Positions 8,015 to 16,156 of a stretch of 64,000 nt of DNA are shown here, piece after piece. This stretch comes from Bacteroides ovatus. GTDB lineage: Bacteria; Bacteroidota; Bacteroidia; Bacteroidales; Bacteroidaceae. Both the position numbers and the translations under genes were made by a program. Under the pieces are notes generated by a model. It was not told the origin of the DNA. It did not search any database and saw nothing but the letters and a program-made list of their open reading frames with translations. Position 1 is the stretch's first letter. The number at the start of each line of letters is the position of its first letter. Location of the stretch: contig NZ_CP012938.1 of assembly GCF_001314995.1 (NCBI RefSeq), positions 3,224,001 to 3,288,000 on the forward strand, given 5' to 3'.

Positions 8015-8292
8015 ATTCGGAGAGCTCTATCTTGCCAAAATAATTATTTTCTCTTATTTTGTAAATTTCCTATCTTTCTTGGAAAGACTTGCAAAAGCTC
8101 CAGAGACAACCTTAGAATTTTTAATTTTTTTTTAGTTTTTCAGTTGTAAAGTAAAATCTCTCCCAATTCCTTACTATAGTCCTCTCATAAGCCTCGAAGA
8201 AAATAAAGAAGAAACCTTCTAAAAAGGTCCTGCTTATTTGTTCTACTACCTTTACTTTTTAAATTGGGGTAACTTTTTTATATTCGCTCTTT

Positions 8293-8311
8293 TTCCAACA
8301 GCCTGTTGGAA
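8293..8311. repeat. 19-bp palindrome TTCCAACAG-c-CTGTTGGAA
   Basis: Perfect 9-bp arms around one base. It lies 120 bp beyond the end of the antitoxin gene. It could end the toxin-antitoxin transcript, though no strong T-run follows on that strand, or be an operator. Confidence 0.5.
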
Positions 8312-8430
8312 GATTCCTTTCTTTCCTTCGTATATATTACAAACCTAATATCCGTAGGAAAAAATAAAGAAAAACGGTCGGATGCATTTTAACAGAACAC
8401 AGCTAACCATTTATCAAAATGAAGCATACA

Positions 8431-9426
8431 TTACAACTGTCTCAAATCAAACGCATAACTATAATCAATCAAGCTATGCTGTTTTTCATTTTGACGCCAC
8501 GCTTCTTCAGCATGACTCATTTCTGAAATTTCATTAGCCTTACTCTTCTCAAAATGAGCTAATACACATTGTAAAACCTCTAATTCTTCAACTGTAAATA
8601 AAGACTGTTCAAATTGCTCAACAGTTGTAATCATACTTCCAGAATAACCATTTCCCAAATTTATAATTTCCTTTTTTAATCCGTCCAAGTTCTCATATAT
8701 AGTACTATAACGCACAGGAACAGGCCCATAACTTATAGCTTGGTATTGTAACCCGCTAATACCTTTACCATATTTCTTATAGGAAAGAAAATCAGAATAA
8801 AATAATAATTTATTTAGTTTTGTTTCAAAAACTCCTTGTAATGCAGATGCAAAAAAGACAATAATCTGCTTAACCTTCTCGGGAATGACAGAAGCATACC
8901 CATTCATACTTGAACGTAAAGACAAATGGTTGTGAAATATAAATTCATTTATTTTATTCTCAAAACAAGAATTATTTAATAACAGTTCCTTTACCCTTTT
9001 TTCAATTTTAAGTATCTCATCATTTGGAAACTGATTTTGAGCAAGTTTCAGAATTTCCAAAAAGAAATGAGGCTCTTTCAAAGCTGAAATCATTTTTCCA
9101 TTAGACACACTAGGCATCTCTCCTTCTTCGTATTTTCTATATTGGTTATCGCCAAAACCTAAAAGTTTAGACATTCGAAGTGCAGATATACCATATAATT
9201 CCCGAACTCTTTTTATTTCATCCGGAAATGGTATCGCATATTTCTGACGATACAAATTATAAACTTGATTCATATTCAGTTGATCAAGTTCAGTTGTAGT
9301 AAACTCTTCATTTGTATCCTTACATCTATAAAAATGATATACTATCTCAAAATTGTCTTTTCGAAATTCAAATGATTGCTTCTCATGACACAATGCAGCG
9401 TCACCACCTGTAAACGGACTTTTCAT
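8431..9426 (-). CDS. Antitoxin with MqsA-like HTH and C-terminal Panacea (SocA/DUF4065) domain
   Basis: 331 aa. The front part has remnants of an MqsA-type zinc-binding region (single Cys residues in ALCHE and YRCKD rather than two CxxC pairs), then an HTH (about residues 70-110, with ALRMSKLLGFGDNQYRKYEEG). The back half contains the Panacea signature KLLFYSDFLSY-KYGKGISGLQYQAISYGPVP (about residues 205-240). Panacea domains are known to neutralise many unrelated toxins. The protein should bind the toxin encoded just upstream and repress their shared promoter through the HTH. The start at 9426 is 5 bp after the toxin stop, so the order is toxin first. The degraded zinc site is unusual for the MqsA branch. 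Confidence 0.85.
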   Translation of the reverse strand: MKSPFTGGDAALCHEKQSFEFRKDNFEIVYHFYRCKDTNEEFTTTELDQLNMNQVYNLYRQKYAIPFPDEIKRVRELYGISALRMSKLLGFGDNQYRKYEEGEMPSVSNGKMISALKEPHFFLEILKLAQNQFPNDEILKIEKRVKELLLNNSCFENKINEFIFHNHLSLRSSMNGYASVIPEKVKQIIVFFASALQGVFETKLNKLLFYSDFLSYKKYGKGISGLQYQAISYGPVPVRYSTIYENLDGLKKEIINLGNGYSGSMITTVEQFEQSLFTVEELEVLQCVLAHFEKSKANEISEMSHAEEAWRQNEKQHSLIDYSYAFDLRQL

Positions 9427-9431
9427 AACTT

Positions 9432-9785
9432 CTACTTTTTATTTTTGAAAGGATGTTCTATTTTTCTCTCTGCCAAATGAAAGGAGACACAGATTGGAGA
9501 ATTTGCTCCAGTACCTTTACTTATTTTGATATAAACCTCCTTTTTATCTACGGACTTGCCAAACTCCCAAAGTTCTCCCATATAATTCAACTTATCTTCC
9601 GTAGGACCTTTATAATAGTCCTCAACTGTCAAAGACATTATTATCTTTTCACGCATAATTGCCGAAATTTCCAAATCAAGCAAAGCTTGCATATTCTTCT
9701 TTCTATCTATACGAAAGATAATCCCGAAAGCCCTAGCCTTATCTTTAAATTCTTTCAAGAATTTATCGACTGTTTCTATATCCAT
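9432..9785 (-). CDS. MqsR-like type II toxin
   Basis: 117 aa from the ATG at 9785. A longer frame reaches 9836 but would begin upstream of the promoter box at 9804-9811, so I prefer the shorter start. The sequence holds the pattern LTVEDYYKGP, LWEFGK, VYIKIS and CVSFHLAE-PF, shared by proteins annotated as MqsR-family toxins. These have an RNase-like fold and are thought to cleave mRNA; I cannot identify catalytic residues with certainty. It is followed after 5 bp by the Panacea antitoxin and sits on the AT-rich island next to the defence operon, where such a pair could stabilise the island or add an abortive-infection layer. Confidence 0.75.
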   Translation of the reverse strand: MDIETVDKFLKEFKDKARAFGIIFRIDRKKNMQALLDLEISAIMREKIIMSLTVEDYYKGPTEDKLNYMGELWEFGKSVDKKEVYIKISKGTGANSPICVSFHLAERKIEHPFKNKK

Positions 9786-9803
9786 ATCTAAAATATCTTT
9801 ATG

Positions 9804-9811
9804 CAAAGATA
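9804..9811 (-). promoter_or_regulatory. -7 box TATCTTTG of the toxin-antitoxin operon
   Basis: It fits TAnnTTTG on the minus strand, with a TTGTTG sequence about 20 bp upstream as a -33 element. Transcription would start about 12 nt before the ATG at 9785, giving a very short leader. This decides the toxin start. Confidence 0.65.
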
Positions 9812-9932
9812 TGAATAATGTAGTATAATGCAACAAATATTCAACTTTAAAGTTGAAAAAGAACTATTAAAAGACTATATATTCAAGATATATTAATATT
9901 AGTCCGAAAAATTCAACTCGAATCTATTTTCC

Positions 9933-9940
9933 TACCTTTG
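9933..9940 (+). promoter_or_regulatory. -7 box TACCTTTG upstream of the TPR-HTH gene
   Basis: Consensus TAnnTTTG, 79 bp before the ATG at 10019. It is divergent from the toxin promoter about 120 bp away. Confidence 0.55.
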
Positions 9941-10018
9941 CAAAATTAAACATCATAAGAATTATAAAGATATGACGATTCCATACTAAACTCGAAATAT
10001 TTTCACTACATTCACAGC

Positions 10019-11674
10019 ATGAAATGCAGAATTATACTCGAACTATTAGCAATTCTCTTTTTTACAGGATGTTATAACAGAGAACAAATTTCCCGACTTG
10101 ACGAGGCGGAAGCACTGTTACAAAATAAGCCGGATAGTGCCTTAACAATATTACAACAACTCAAATCGGAAGGCAGCCAGGCTGAACAGGCCAGGTATGC
10201 GTTGCTTTATTCAGAGGCTTTAGACAAAAATCATATCAAAGCAACGAATGATTCGCTGATTCGCCGGGCTTGGGAGTATTACAAACATCATCCCAAAGAT
10301 TTACGCCGCCAATGCAAGACTCTCTATTATTGGGGAAAAGTCAAACTGCGTGCAGGAGACAAGCCGGGAGCGTTACGCCTTTACCTGAAAGTTGAAGAGA
10401 AACTGAAGGATACCAATGAGCCTTATTATGCAGGGCTTTTATACAGTCAGATCGGTGAAGTGTATTATGACCAGATGAACTATAGCCGGGCTTATCATTA
10501 TTTTCGTGAAGCTCGCAATAACTTCCGGCAGGCTGATAATACTCGCGAAGAAACAAAGGCAACTCTCGATATGGCAGCCGCAACTTTCAATTCGAAAGAT
10601 ATGGAGAAAGCCATGCGGCTCTATTCTGCCGCACTCGATCTGGCCGATGAACACAAGTACGATAAGTTAGCCAAAGCTAGCCTTACCAATCTTGCTTCTC
10701 TCTATGTGGTGTCAGGCAAGAAACAAATTCCCCATGACCTGCTGCAACGTATCGAACTTTCTGCCCGGCAAGATACACTATACGGATATCATACATTAGT
10801 AGATGTGAATCTACTGAAAAACCGTATAGACAGCGCACGCTACTATCTGGCTCTTGCAGAAACACATTCCACCGATATACGTGACATGGCAGACCTGCAA
10901 TACACCGCTTATCGGATTGAAGCGCAGGCCAGAAACTTCGAGAAAGCAACCGAGAAGATACATCATTATATCTATCTGACTGACTCGCTGACACGCTCGA
11001 ATATGCAATTCTCCGCCGGTATGGTGGAACGTGACTATTTCAAGGAACGCTCCAAATTCGCCGAATACCGGATGAAGAACCGTACTACCTGGGAAATTGC
11101 CGTAGCAAGTATTATTTTTCTAATAATAGGGGTAGCATACTACATCATCCGTCAACGCCTGCGCCTGCAACGCGAACGTACCGACCGCTACCTGCTATTA
11201 GCGGAAGAAGCCAACACCCAATACAAAACCCTGACAGAACACATGGAAGGACAGCGCAATGCGGAAAGCCATTTAAAAGGTTTGGTAGCTTCACGTTTTG
11301 ACATCATTGACAAACTGGGAAAGACTTACTATGAACGTGAGAATACCGCATCACAACAAGCGGCCATGTTCCACGAAGTGAAACAGATTATCACCGATTT
11401 TGCAGAGAACAATGCAATGTTCCAAGAACTGGAACTTATCGTAAATACCTGCCATGATAATGCAATGGAGAAGTTGCGGAATGATTTTCCGTCAATGAAA
11501 GAAGCTGACATACGACTGCTTTGTTATATTTTTGTAGGTTTCTCGCCACAAGTAATCAGTTTGTTTATGAAAGATACGGTAGCTAATGTATATGCTCGCA
11601 AGTCACGGCTCAAATCACGTATCAAATCGGCAGAAACGGCCAATAAAGAGTTGTTTTTAGCACTTTTCGGATAG
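10019..11674 (+). CDS. TPR-containing membrane lipoprotein with C-terminal LuxR-like HTH
   Basis: 551 aa. It starts with a lipoprotein signal (LFFTGC, Cys at about 18). Then come some nine helical TPR-like repeats (residues 25-330, e.g. GLLYSQIGEVYYDQMNYSRAYHYF), one transmembrane helix (about 357-377), a coiled coil (380-440) and a C-terminal HTH (about 500-545, MKEADIRLLCYIFVGFSPQVISLF). This architecture, periplasmic TPR sensor linked through the membrane to a cytoplasmic DNA-binding end, is common in Bacteroides and thought to act as a one-piece membrane regulator. Its likely targets are the two lipoprotein genes that follow, whose promoter carries a strong dyad (11764-11794). The lipoprotein attachment together with an inner-membrane helix is odd but usual for these proteins. 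Confidence 0.8.
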   Translation: MKCRIILELLAILFFTGCYNREQISRLDEAEALLQNKPDSALTILQQLKSEGSQAEQARYALLYSEALDKNHIKATNDSLIRRAWEYYKHHPKDLRRQCKTLYYWGKVKLRAGDKPGALRLYLKVEEKLKDTNEPYYAGLLYSQIGEVYYDQMNYSRAYHYFREARNNFRQADNTREETKATLDMAAATFNSKDMEKAMRLYSAALDLADEHKYDKLAKASLTNLASLYVVSGKKQIPHDLLQRIELSARQDTLYGYHTLVDVNLLKNRIDSARYYLALAETHSTDIRDMADLQYTAYRIEAQARNFEKATEKIHHYIYLTDSLTRSNMQFSAGMVERDYFKERSKFAEYRMKNRTTWEIAVASIIFLIIGVAYYIIRQRLRLQRERTDRYLLLAEEANTQYKTLTEHMEGQRNAESHLKGLVASRFDIIDKLGKTYYERENTASQQAAMFHEVKQIITDFAENNAMFQELELIVNTCHDNAMEKLRNDFPSMKEADIRLLCYIFVGFSPQVISLFMKDTVANVYARKSRLKSRIKSAETANKELFLALFG

Positions 11675-11763
11675 GTGTTAGACCTGTGTTAGAAATCTTA
11701 GAATACATCTTTCATAATCCATTGAATATCAATACACTTTAAATCAAATTGTTAGATTTGCGA

Positions 11764-11806
11764 GATTGCATCACAACCTGAATTTGATGCAATCTTATTA
11801 CTTTTG
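11764..11806 (+). promoter_or_regulatory. Promoter with 10-bp perfect dyad overlapping the -33 region
   Basis: The inverted repeat GATTGCATCA (11764-11773) and TGATGCAATC (11785-11794) has an 11-bp spacer. The second arm ends 4 bp before the -7 box TACTTTTG (11799-11806). A regulator bound here would control the lipoprotein gene at 11837; the HTH protein encoded just upstream is the natural candidate. Confidence 0.65.
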
Positions 11807-11836
11807 CATTCGAAAAATTAGAAAAAAGAAAAGATT

Positions 11837-12241
11837 ATGAAGAATATTGTTATTCTATTAAGCGCCATGCTTTTCATGGTAGCATGCGAAAAAGGAAACG
11901 AAGAAATGAAAGAAGCAAAAGTAGTGGTATCCGTTTATGATGAGAATGGAAAAATTGCAACGGGCGTTCCCGTAAAAATGTATAATGAAAAGGACTATAA
12001 GGTTTTTGAAAAAGATAATTTAACTTTGCCAACTGCAATCATACAGACAAATGAAAGTGGTATGGCCACCTTTGTACTGCCACGAGAGGAATGGTTTGCA
12101 ACGCAGTCGCAACGGTTCCTGACATTCGTGATACAAGAAGGGGGCGGCCCTGACAACTATCAGATATGGTCTTCCGGCAAAACCGTAGAAGCCGGAAAAG
12201 CCGTAAAAGTAGAAATACGTTTAACCCAATTCCCTAACTAA
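11837..12241 (+). CDS. Small lipoprotein with a carboxypeptidase-regulatory-like fold
   Basis: 134 aa with a lipoprotein signal ([11 protein letters not shown], Cys at 17). The mature part reads like one beta-sandwich domain of the kind found in carboxypeptidase regulatory or Ig-like modules: [22 protein letters not shown], then a [11 protein letters not shown] strand pair. I do not recognise a named family. It is probably exported to the outer membrane. The next lipoprotein gene begins 11 bp later, so the two form one operon. Confidence 0.7.
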   Translation: MKNIVILLSAMLFMVACEKGNEEMKEAKVVVSVYDENGKIATGVPVKMYNEKDYKVFEKDNLTLPTAIIQTNESGMATFVLPREEWFATQSQRFLTFVIQEGGGPDNYQIWSSGKTVEAGKAVKVEIRLTQFPN

Positions 12242-12252
12242 GCCTTTATCAC

Positions 12253-13539
12253 ATGAAGCAAACTAGACTTTATATAATTACAACACTTTGCCTGCAAATG
12301 GTTCTGGGAGCAATATTACTAAGTTGCAGCACCGAAAATGACGAATACAAGAAAGATTCACCTTCGGCAGCAAATCCTGTTGAACCCATAGGGGCTTCAC
12401 TTGAAGATTTCTCCATAGAACAATTGCCCGCAAAAACAATTTATGCATTAGGAGAGAATATAGACTTAACCGGCCTTAACGTGACAGGCAAGTATGATGA
12501 CGGGAAACAACGCCCCGTAAAGGTTACCTCGGAACAGATCAGTGGTTTCTCATCATCTGTCCCTGTCGATAAACAGGAAGTAACCATAACAATAGAAGGA
12601 AAACAGAAAAGCTTCTCCGTGCACATTTCTCCTGTCCGTGTAGAAAACGGAGTATTGACGGAAATATTGAAAGGATACAATGAAATCATACTCCCTAATA
12701 GTGTGAAATCAATTCCTAAAGACGCCTTTAGGAATAGCCAAATAGCAAAGGTAGTACTCAATGAAGGACTAAAATCGATTGGAGATATGGCTTTCTTCAA
12801 TTCAACCGTCCAGGAAATTGTGTTTCCATCAACCTTGGAGCAGCTTAAAGAAGACATCTTCTATTATTGCTACAACCTGAAAAAAGCAGATCTAAGCAAG
12901 ACTAAAATCACTAAACTTCCTGCCAGTACATTTGTATATGCAGGTATTGAAGAAGTGTTGTTACCCGTGACACTAAAAGAAATCGGATCGCAGGCATTCC
13001 TCAAGACCTCTCAATTGAAAACCATCGAGATTCCGGAGAATGTAAGCACCATTGGTCAGGAAGCATTCCGGGAAAGTGGTATTACGACAGTGAAGTTACC
13101 CAACGGTGTTACAAACATAGCAAGCAGGGCTTTTTACTACTGCCCGGAATTGGCGGAAGTGACCACCTACGGGAGTACTTTCAATGATGACCCCGAAGCT
13201 ATGATCCACCCCTATTGTCTTGAAGGATGTCCGAAATTGGCTCGCTTCGAAATACCTGAAAGTATTCGGATATTGGGACAGGGATTACTGGGTGGTAATA
13301 GGAAAGTGACCCAATTAACCATTCCGGCAAACGTCACACAGATTAATTTTTCGGCTTTCAATAATACAGGTATTAAAGAAGTAAAGGTAGAAGGGACAAC
13401 ACCTCCGCAGGTATTTGAAAAAGTATGGTACGGATTTCCGGATGATATTACCGTCATTCGTGTTCCTGCCGAATCTGTGGAAAAATATAAGAACGCAAAT
13501 GGTTGGAGGGATTTCACAAACAAGATAACAACGTTCTAA
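12253..13539 (+). CDS. BspA-like leucine-rich-repeat lipoprotein with Ig-like domain
   Basis: 428 aa. Lipoprotein signal LGAILLSC (Cys at about 25). Residues 50-125 form a bacterial Ig-like domain ([20 protein letters not shown]). From about 140 to 400 there are roughly ten LRR_5 units with the pattern I-LP-V-IG-AF (for example [11 protein letters not shown] and [11 protein letters not shown]), as in Tannerella BspA. Such proteins sit on the cell surface and bind host or bacterial partners. It follows the small lipoprotein by 11 bp and probably shares its promoter and the dyad at 11764. A possible stem-loop region follows at 13554-13649. Confidence 0.85.
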   Translation: MKQTRLYIITTLCLQMVLGAILLSCSTENDEYKKDSPSAANPVEPIGASLEDFSIEQLPAKTIYALGENIDLTGLNVTGKYDDGKQRPVKVTSEQISGFSSSVPVDKQEVTITIEGKQKSFSVHISPVRVENGVLTEILKGYNEIILPNSVKSIPKDAFRNSQIAKVVLNEGLKSIGDMAFFNSTVQEIVFPSTLEQLKEDIFYYCYNLKKADLSKTKITKLPASTFVYAGIEEVLLPVTLKEIGSQAFLKTSQLKTIEIPENVSTIGQEAFRESGITTVKLPNGVTNIASRAFYYCPELAEVTTYGSTFNDDPEAMIHPYCLEGCPKLARFEIPESIRILGQGLLGGNRKVTQLTIPANVTQINFSAFNNTGIKEVKVEGTTPPQVFEKVWYGFPDDITVIRVPAESVEKYKNANGWRDFTNKITTF

Positions 13540-13553
13540 CAGTTCTCCAGTTT

Positions 13554-13649
13554 TTCGATTATAATCGAATAAAGTTGGTTTAATATCGACTTTTCCGGTT
13601 ATAATCGAAATAACTTAAGAAAACACTATATTTTCGATAATAGCCGGAA
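13554..13649. terminator. Three related palindromic segments between convergent genes
   Basis: Segment one is a perfect 16-bp palindrome, TTCGATTATAATCGAA (13554-13569). Segments two (TTCCGGTTATAATCGAA, 13593-13609) and three (TTCGATAATAGCCGGAA, 13633-13649) are near-perfect inverted copies of each other and share the core with segment one. Two and three can pair over about 20 bp, with A/T runs on both sides. They lie between the BspA-like gene and the TIGR02757 gene, so a bidirectional terminator is likely. Confidence 0.55.
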
Positions 13650-13674
13650 AAATCAGTACTATTAGTTTATCTAT

Positions 13675-14382
13675 TTAAATCTCCCCATTCACCCCCAAGC
13701 CGAACAGAGCAAAATCGCCCAGGCAAGGATCATCCGGAAAGACCTCTGCCAATGCAGTCGTTATCTGACGGGCATTTTTCAGAGAAAAAGTTTCCGTATC
13801 CGTCAACTTGAAATAATGTGCTACCCGGCATACATGTGTATCTAAAGGAACAATCAAATCTCTGCGATCAAAACTTTCCCAAATCCCCAAATCGACCTCC
13901 GAATCCCGACGAATCATCCAACGCAAAAACATATTCAGTTTCTTTTGAGGACTTTTGGCAGAAACTTCAAGAAATGCACATAACTTTTCCATTGGTATTC
14001 CGGGATATAACATCAAAGCTTCCTCCAGACTTTCAAACTGTGTATAAGCTATATATAATCGCCGAAAGTATCCATAAAAATCAGCATACGACAACATCCG
14101 ATAAAAGCTATTGGTTGCTCCTGAAGGAAAATCCTTCTCCCACTGGCAGGACAATACATACTGATAAGGCGAATCTCCCATTAGCCCGTGCAATTCGTCC
14201 GCTTTCTTCAAGATCTGTTTGCGATTGCCAAAACTCATAATCGCCGTCAGCAAACCGCTGACTTCGATATCCTGTTTCAGCGTATAACGATGGGGAAACT
14301 GCACCGGATCGCTTTGTATAAAGTCTGCGCGATGATACATCTCCGCACACATTAAAAGTTTATTCTTTATATCTTCAGTCAT
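13675..14382 (-). CDS. TIGR02757 (DUF2400) family protein
   Basis: 235 aa, usual length. The N-terminal part has the family signature YTLKQDIEVSGLLTAIMSFGNRKQI; then come a conserved LDTHVCRVA motif (about residues 185-195) and an FALFGLGV end. The family is conserved in Bacteroidetes and some other bacteria; the LDTHV segment and helical make-up resemble the HhH-GPD DNA glycosylase superfamily, but no activity has been shown that I know of. It is followed on the same strand by nothing in the operon sense: MATE lies 42 bp upstream and may be cotranscribed. Confidence 0.9.
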   Translation of the reverse strand: MTEDIKNKLLMCAEMYHRADFIQSDPVQFPHRYTLKQDIEVSGLLTAIMSFGNRKQILKKADELHGLMGDSPYQYVLSCQWEKDFPSGATNSFYRMLSYADFYGYFRRLYIAYTQFESLEEALMLYPGIPMEKLCAFLEVSAKSPQKKLNMFLRWMIRRDSEVDLGIWESFDRRDLIVPLDTHVCRVAHYFKLTDTETFSLKNARQITTALAEVFPDDPCLGDFALFGLGVNGEI

Positions 14383-14424
14383 TTCGAGAAAGTATCAAGT
14401 ATTGAAAGTACAAAAATACATATT

Positions 14425-15717
14425 CTAGTTGGATTTCCTCTTTAAGTAAATGACGGATTGTATCCCTAATAAAATAACAAAGAGATATTCTGCCGTCATA
14501 TACACAGTCAGAGAAGCATGAAAACATTCACTTAACAGATACAGATAAATTAAATATACAAGAATGGTGATTAACTGGAAGATAAAGGCGAGCTTCGTCT
14601 TTCCTGTACCGGTAACAGCATTGATATAAACATATCCGGGCAGTGCAAAAGCATAATTCAACAGCATAACTATAAAAGGATAGAAAGCTAGTCTCACCAG
14701 ATTATCGTTATTCGTATAAAATCCGATAACCCATTGGTTACCCCAAAGAGCCATAACTATCAATGGACCCCCCACGGCATAACCCAACCTAAGAACTTTA
14801 TGGCAAACGGGAAAAAGTTCCTTCCCCTGCCCCGCCCCAATTAGATTGCTGACTAATGAACCAGTAGTGGATGCAAAAGAGTTGACAATCACAAAAAAGA
14901 CGGTAGAAACACTACGAGTAATATTGGAAATAGCAAGCTCTGTCCTTCCCAGATGCTCGATAGCAACGAAGAACAGAAACCAGGGAGCAACGCTGACAAA
15001 AGAGTGAAGCATACTCCATATAGATATCCTCAACAACTTTATTAACACTTTCCCATCATAAACGACCTTCAGCCCATATTTCACTTTATCTACCCTCACC
15101 CACATATATAATAGGAGTACGATAAAAGCTCCGAACTCTGCCAAAGAAGAAGCCATCGCCGCCCCGGATATACCCAGATTCAGTTTGAATATCAGCAGAT
15201 AGTTAAAAGGAATATTGATACAGATAGCCATGATAGCTGCCACGGACAATGCTTTGGTCGTTGTTATCCCTACCAGAAAAGACCGGAAAGCTAAAAAAGG
15301 AAATGAGAATAACAAACCGAAGCTACGCCAATCCAGATAATGAATCACTGCCTGATAAATTTCATCCGAAGTTATCAACCGGCACAGGATCAAGGGAGAA
15401 GCCAAATGGAGCAATAGGCAAAGAATGACTGCCATCCCCGACAGGAAATATACTCCCTGAAAAAATGTACGTCCCGTCTCTTTATAATGTTGTTCCCCAT
15501 TTCTCCGGGCAATCATCACCTGCAGCCCGATGCTGAATCCGAAGCCCAGCATATAAACAGCTAAATAATAGATTCCGGCAAGCGCAGAAGCTCCCAGTTC
15601 GACTTCTCCCACATGCCCCAGGAAAATAGCGTCGGTAATATTGATTAATTGTTCCATCAGAATGCTCATCATCACAGGAAAGTTGATGAGCCATATTTGC
15701 TTATATGTATAATTCAT
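14425..15717 (-). CDS. MATE-family multidrug/sodium antiporter
   Basis: 430 aa with about 12 hydrophobic segments. The start (YKQIWLINFPVMMSILMEQLINITDAIFLGHVG) is the standard first MATE helix pair, and the second half repeats the fold (about residue 230 on). MATE proteins export cationic drugs or metabolites in exchange for Na+ or H+; the substrate cannot be told from sequence. The start ATG is at 15717. The TIGR02757 gene follows after 42 bp on the same strand. Confidence 0.9.
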   Translation of the reverse strand: MNYTYKQIWLINFPVMMSILMEQLINITDAIFLGHVGEVELGASALAGIYYLAVYMLGFGFSIGLQVMIARRNGEQHYKETGRTFFQGVYFLSGMAVILCLLLHLASPLILCRLITSDEIYQAVIHYLDWRSFGLLFSFPFLAFRSFLVGITTTKALSVAAIMAICINIPFNYLLIFKLNLGISGAAMASSLAEFGAFIVLLLYMWVRVDKVKYGLKVVYDGKVLIKLLRISIWSMLHSFVSVAPWFLFFVAIEHLGRTELAISNITRSVSTVFFVIVNSFASTTGSLVSNLIGAGQGKELFPVCHKVLRLGYAVGGPLIVMALWGNQWVIGFYTNNDNLVRLAFYPFIVMLLNYAFALPGYVYINAVTGTGKTKLAFIFQLITILVYLIYLYLLSECFHASLTVYMTAEYLFVILLGIQSVIYLKRKSN

Positions 15718-16156
15718 TGCTCAACTTAAAAATAACACGATACGGTATACCACATCATAGCAGCACACAGTTCCGTAAATTTATAAAAATGGATATAAAA
15801 CTCTTTGACAGGCGAGTAGTTGCCTGTCGGATAGCTGAATAGCCCTGTTAGAAATGATGCTATTCGTTGAGCGTAGCTATATGCAGAGTTTCATAAATGG
15901 ATGAATATTGCTGGTTTATCAATCAATTACGCAACAAAGATAAGAAATCTTATTTTCATATCCCAATGTGGTATGGTATTAGCAGATTACTTATAGTAAA
16001 GAAATGTATTAAAAACATTGATTGCAACATTAACAGATTGATTTATACAGATATACCATATTCTAAAGCTAAGGAATGATTCTTAAATATCTTTCTCTTT
16101 TGAAAAAAGGCATATCATTTTGAAAAGAGTAGTAACCAATAAATAACCAGATAACA
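15718..16156. other. Intergenic region between the MATE and aspartokinase-like genes
   Basis: About 440 bp. A run of inverted repeats occupies 15807-15880 (see next entry). An open frame of 60 codons at 15897-16079 has no recognisable similarity or promoter. The rest, AT-rich, holds the two divergent promoters, neither with a clear box. Confidence 0.5.
15807..15880. repeat. Nested inverted repeats, possible structured leader
   Basis: GACAGGC (15807-15813) pairs with GCCTGTC (15822-15828) over an 8-nt loop. Immediately after, TAGCT-GAATAGC pairs with GCTATTC and, past a 9-nt bulge, AGCTA near 15877. Two adjacent hairpins in 74 bp without a T-run suggest structured RNA or a protein-binding site rather than a terminator. 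Confidence 0.4.

Larger units (their letters stand above)
7971..8430. other. Intergenic region between vsr and the antitoxin gene
   Basis: About 460 bp, AT-rich, no protein gene seen. It holds the vsr promoter and dyad (7982-8014) and a 19-bp palindrome (8293-8311). The rest is T-rich and shows nothing I can name. Confidence 0.55.

Noticed and set aside
15897..16079. Open frame of 60 codons between MATE and the aspartokinase-like gene
   Set aside because: No promoter, ribosome site or recognisable pattern; AT-rich region where such frames occur by chance.
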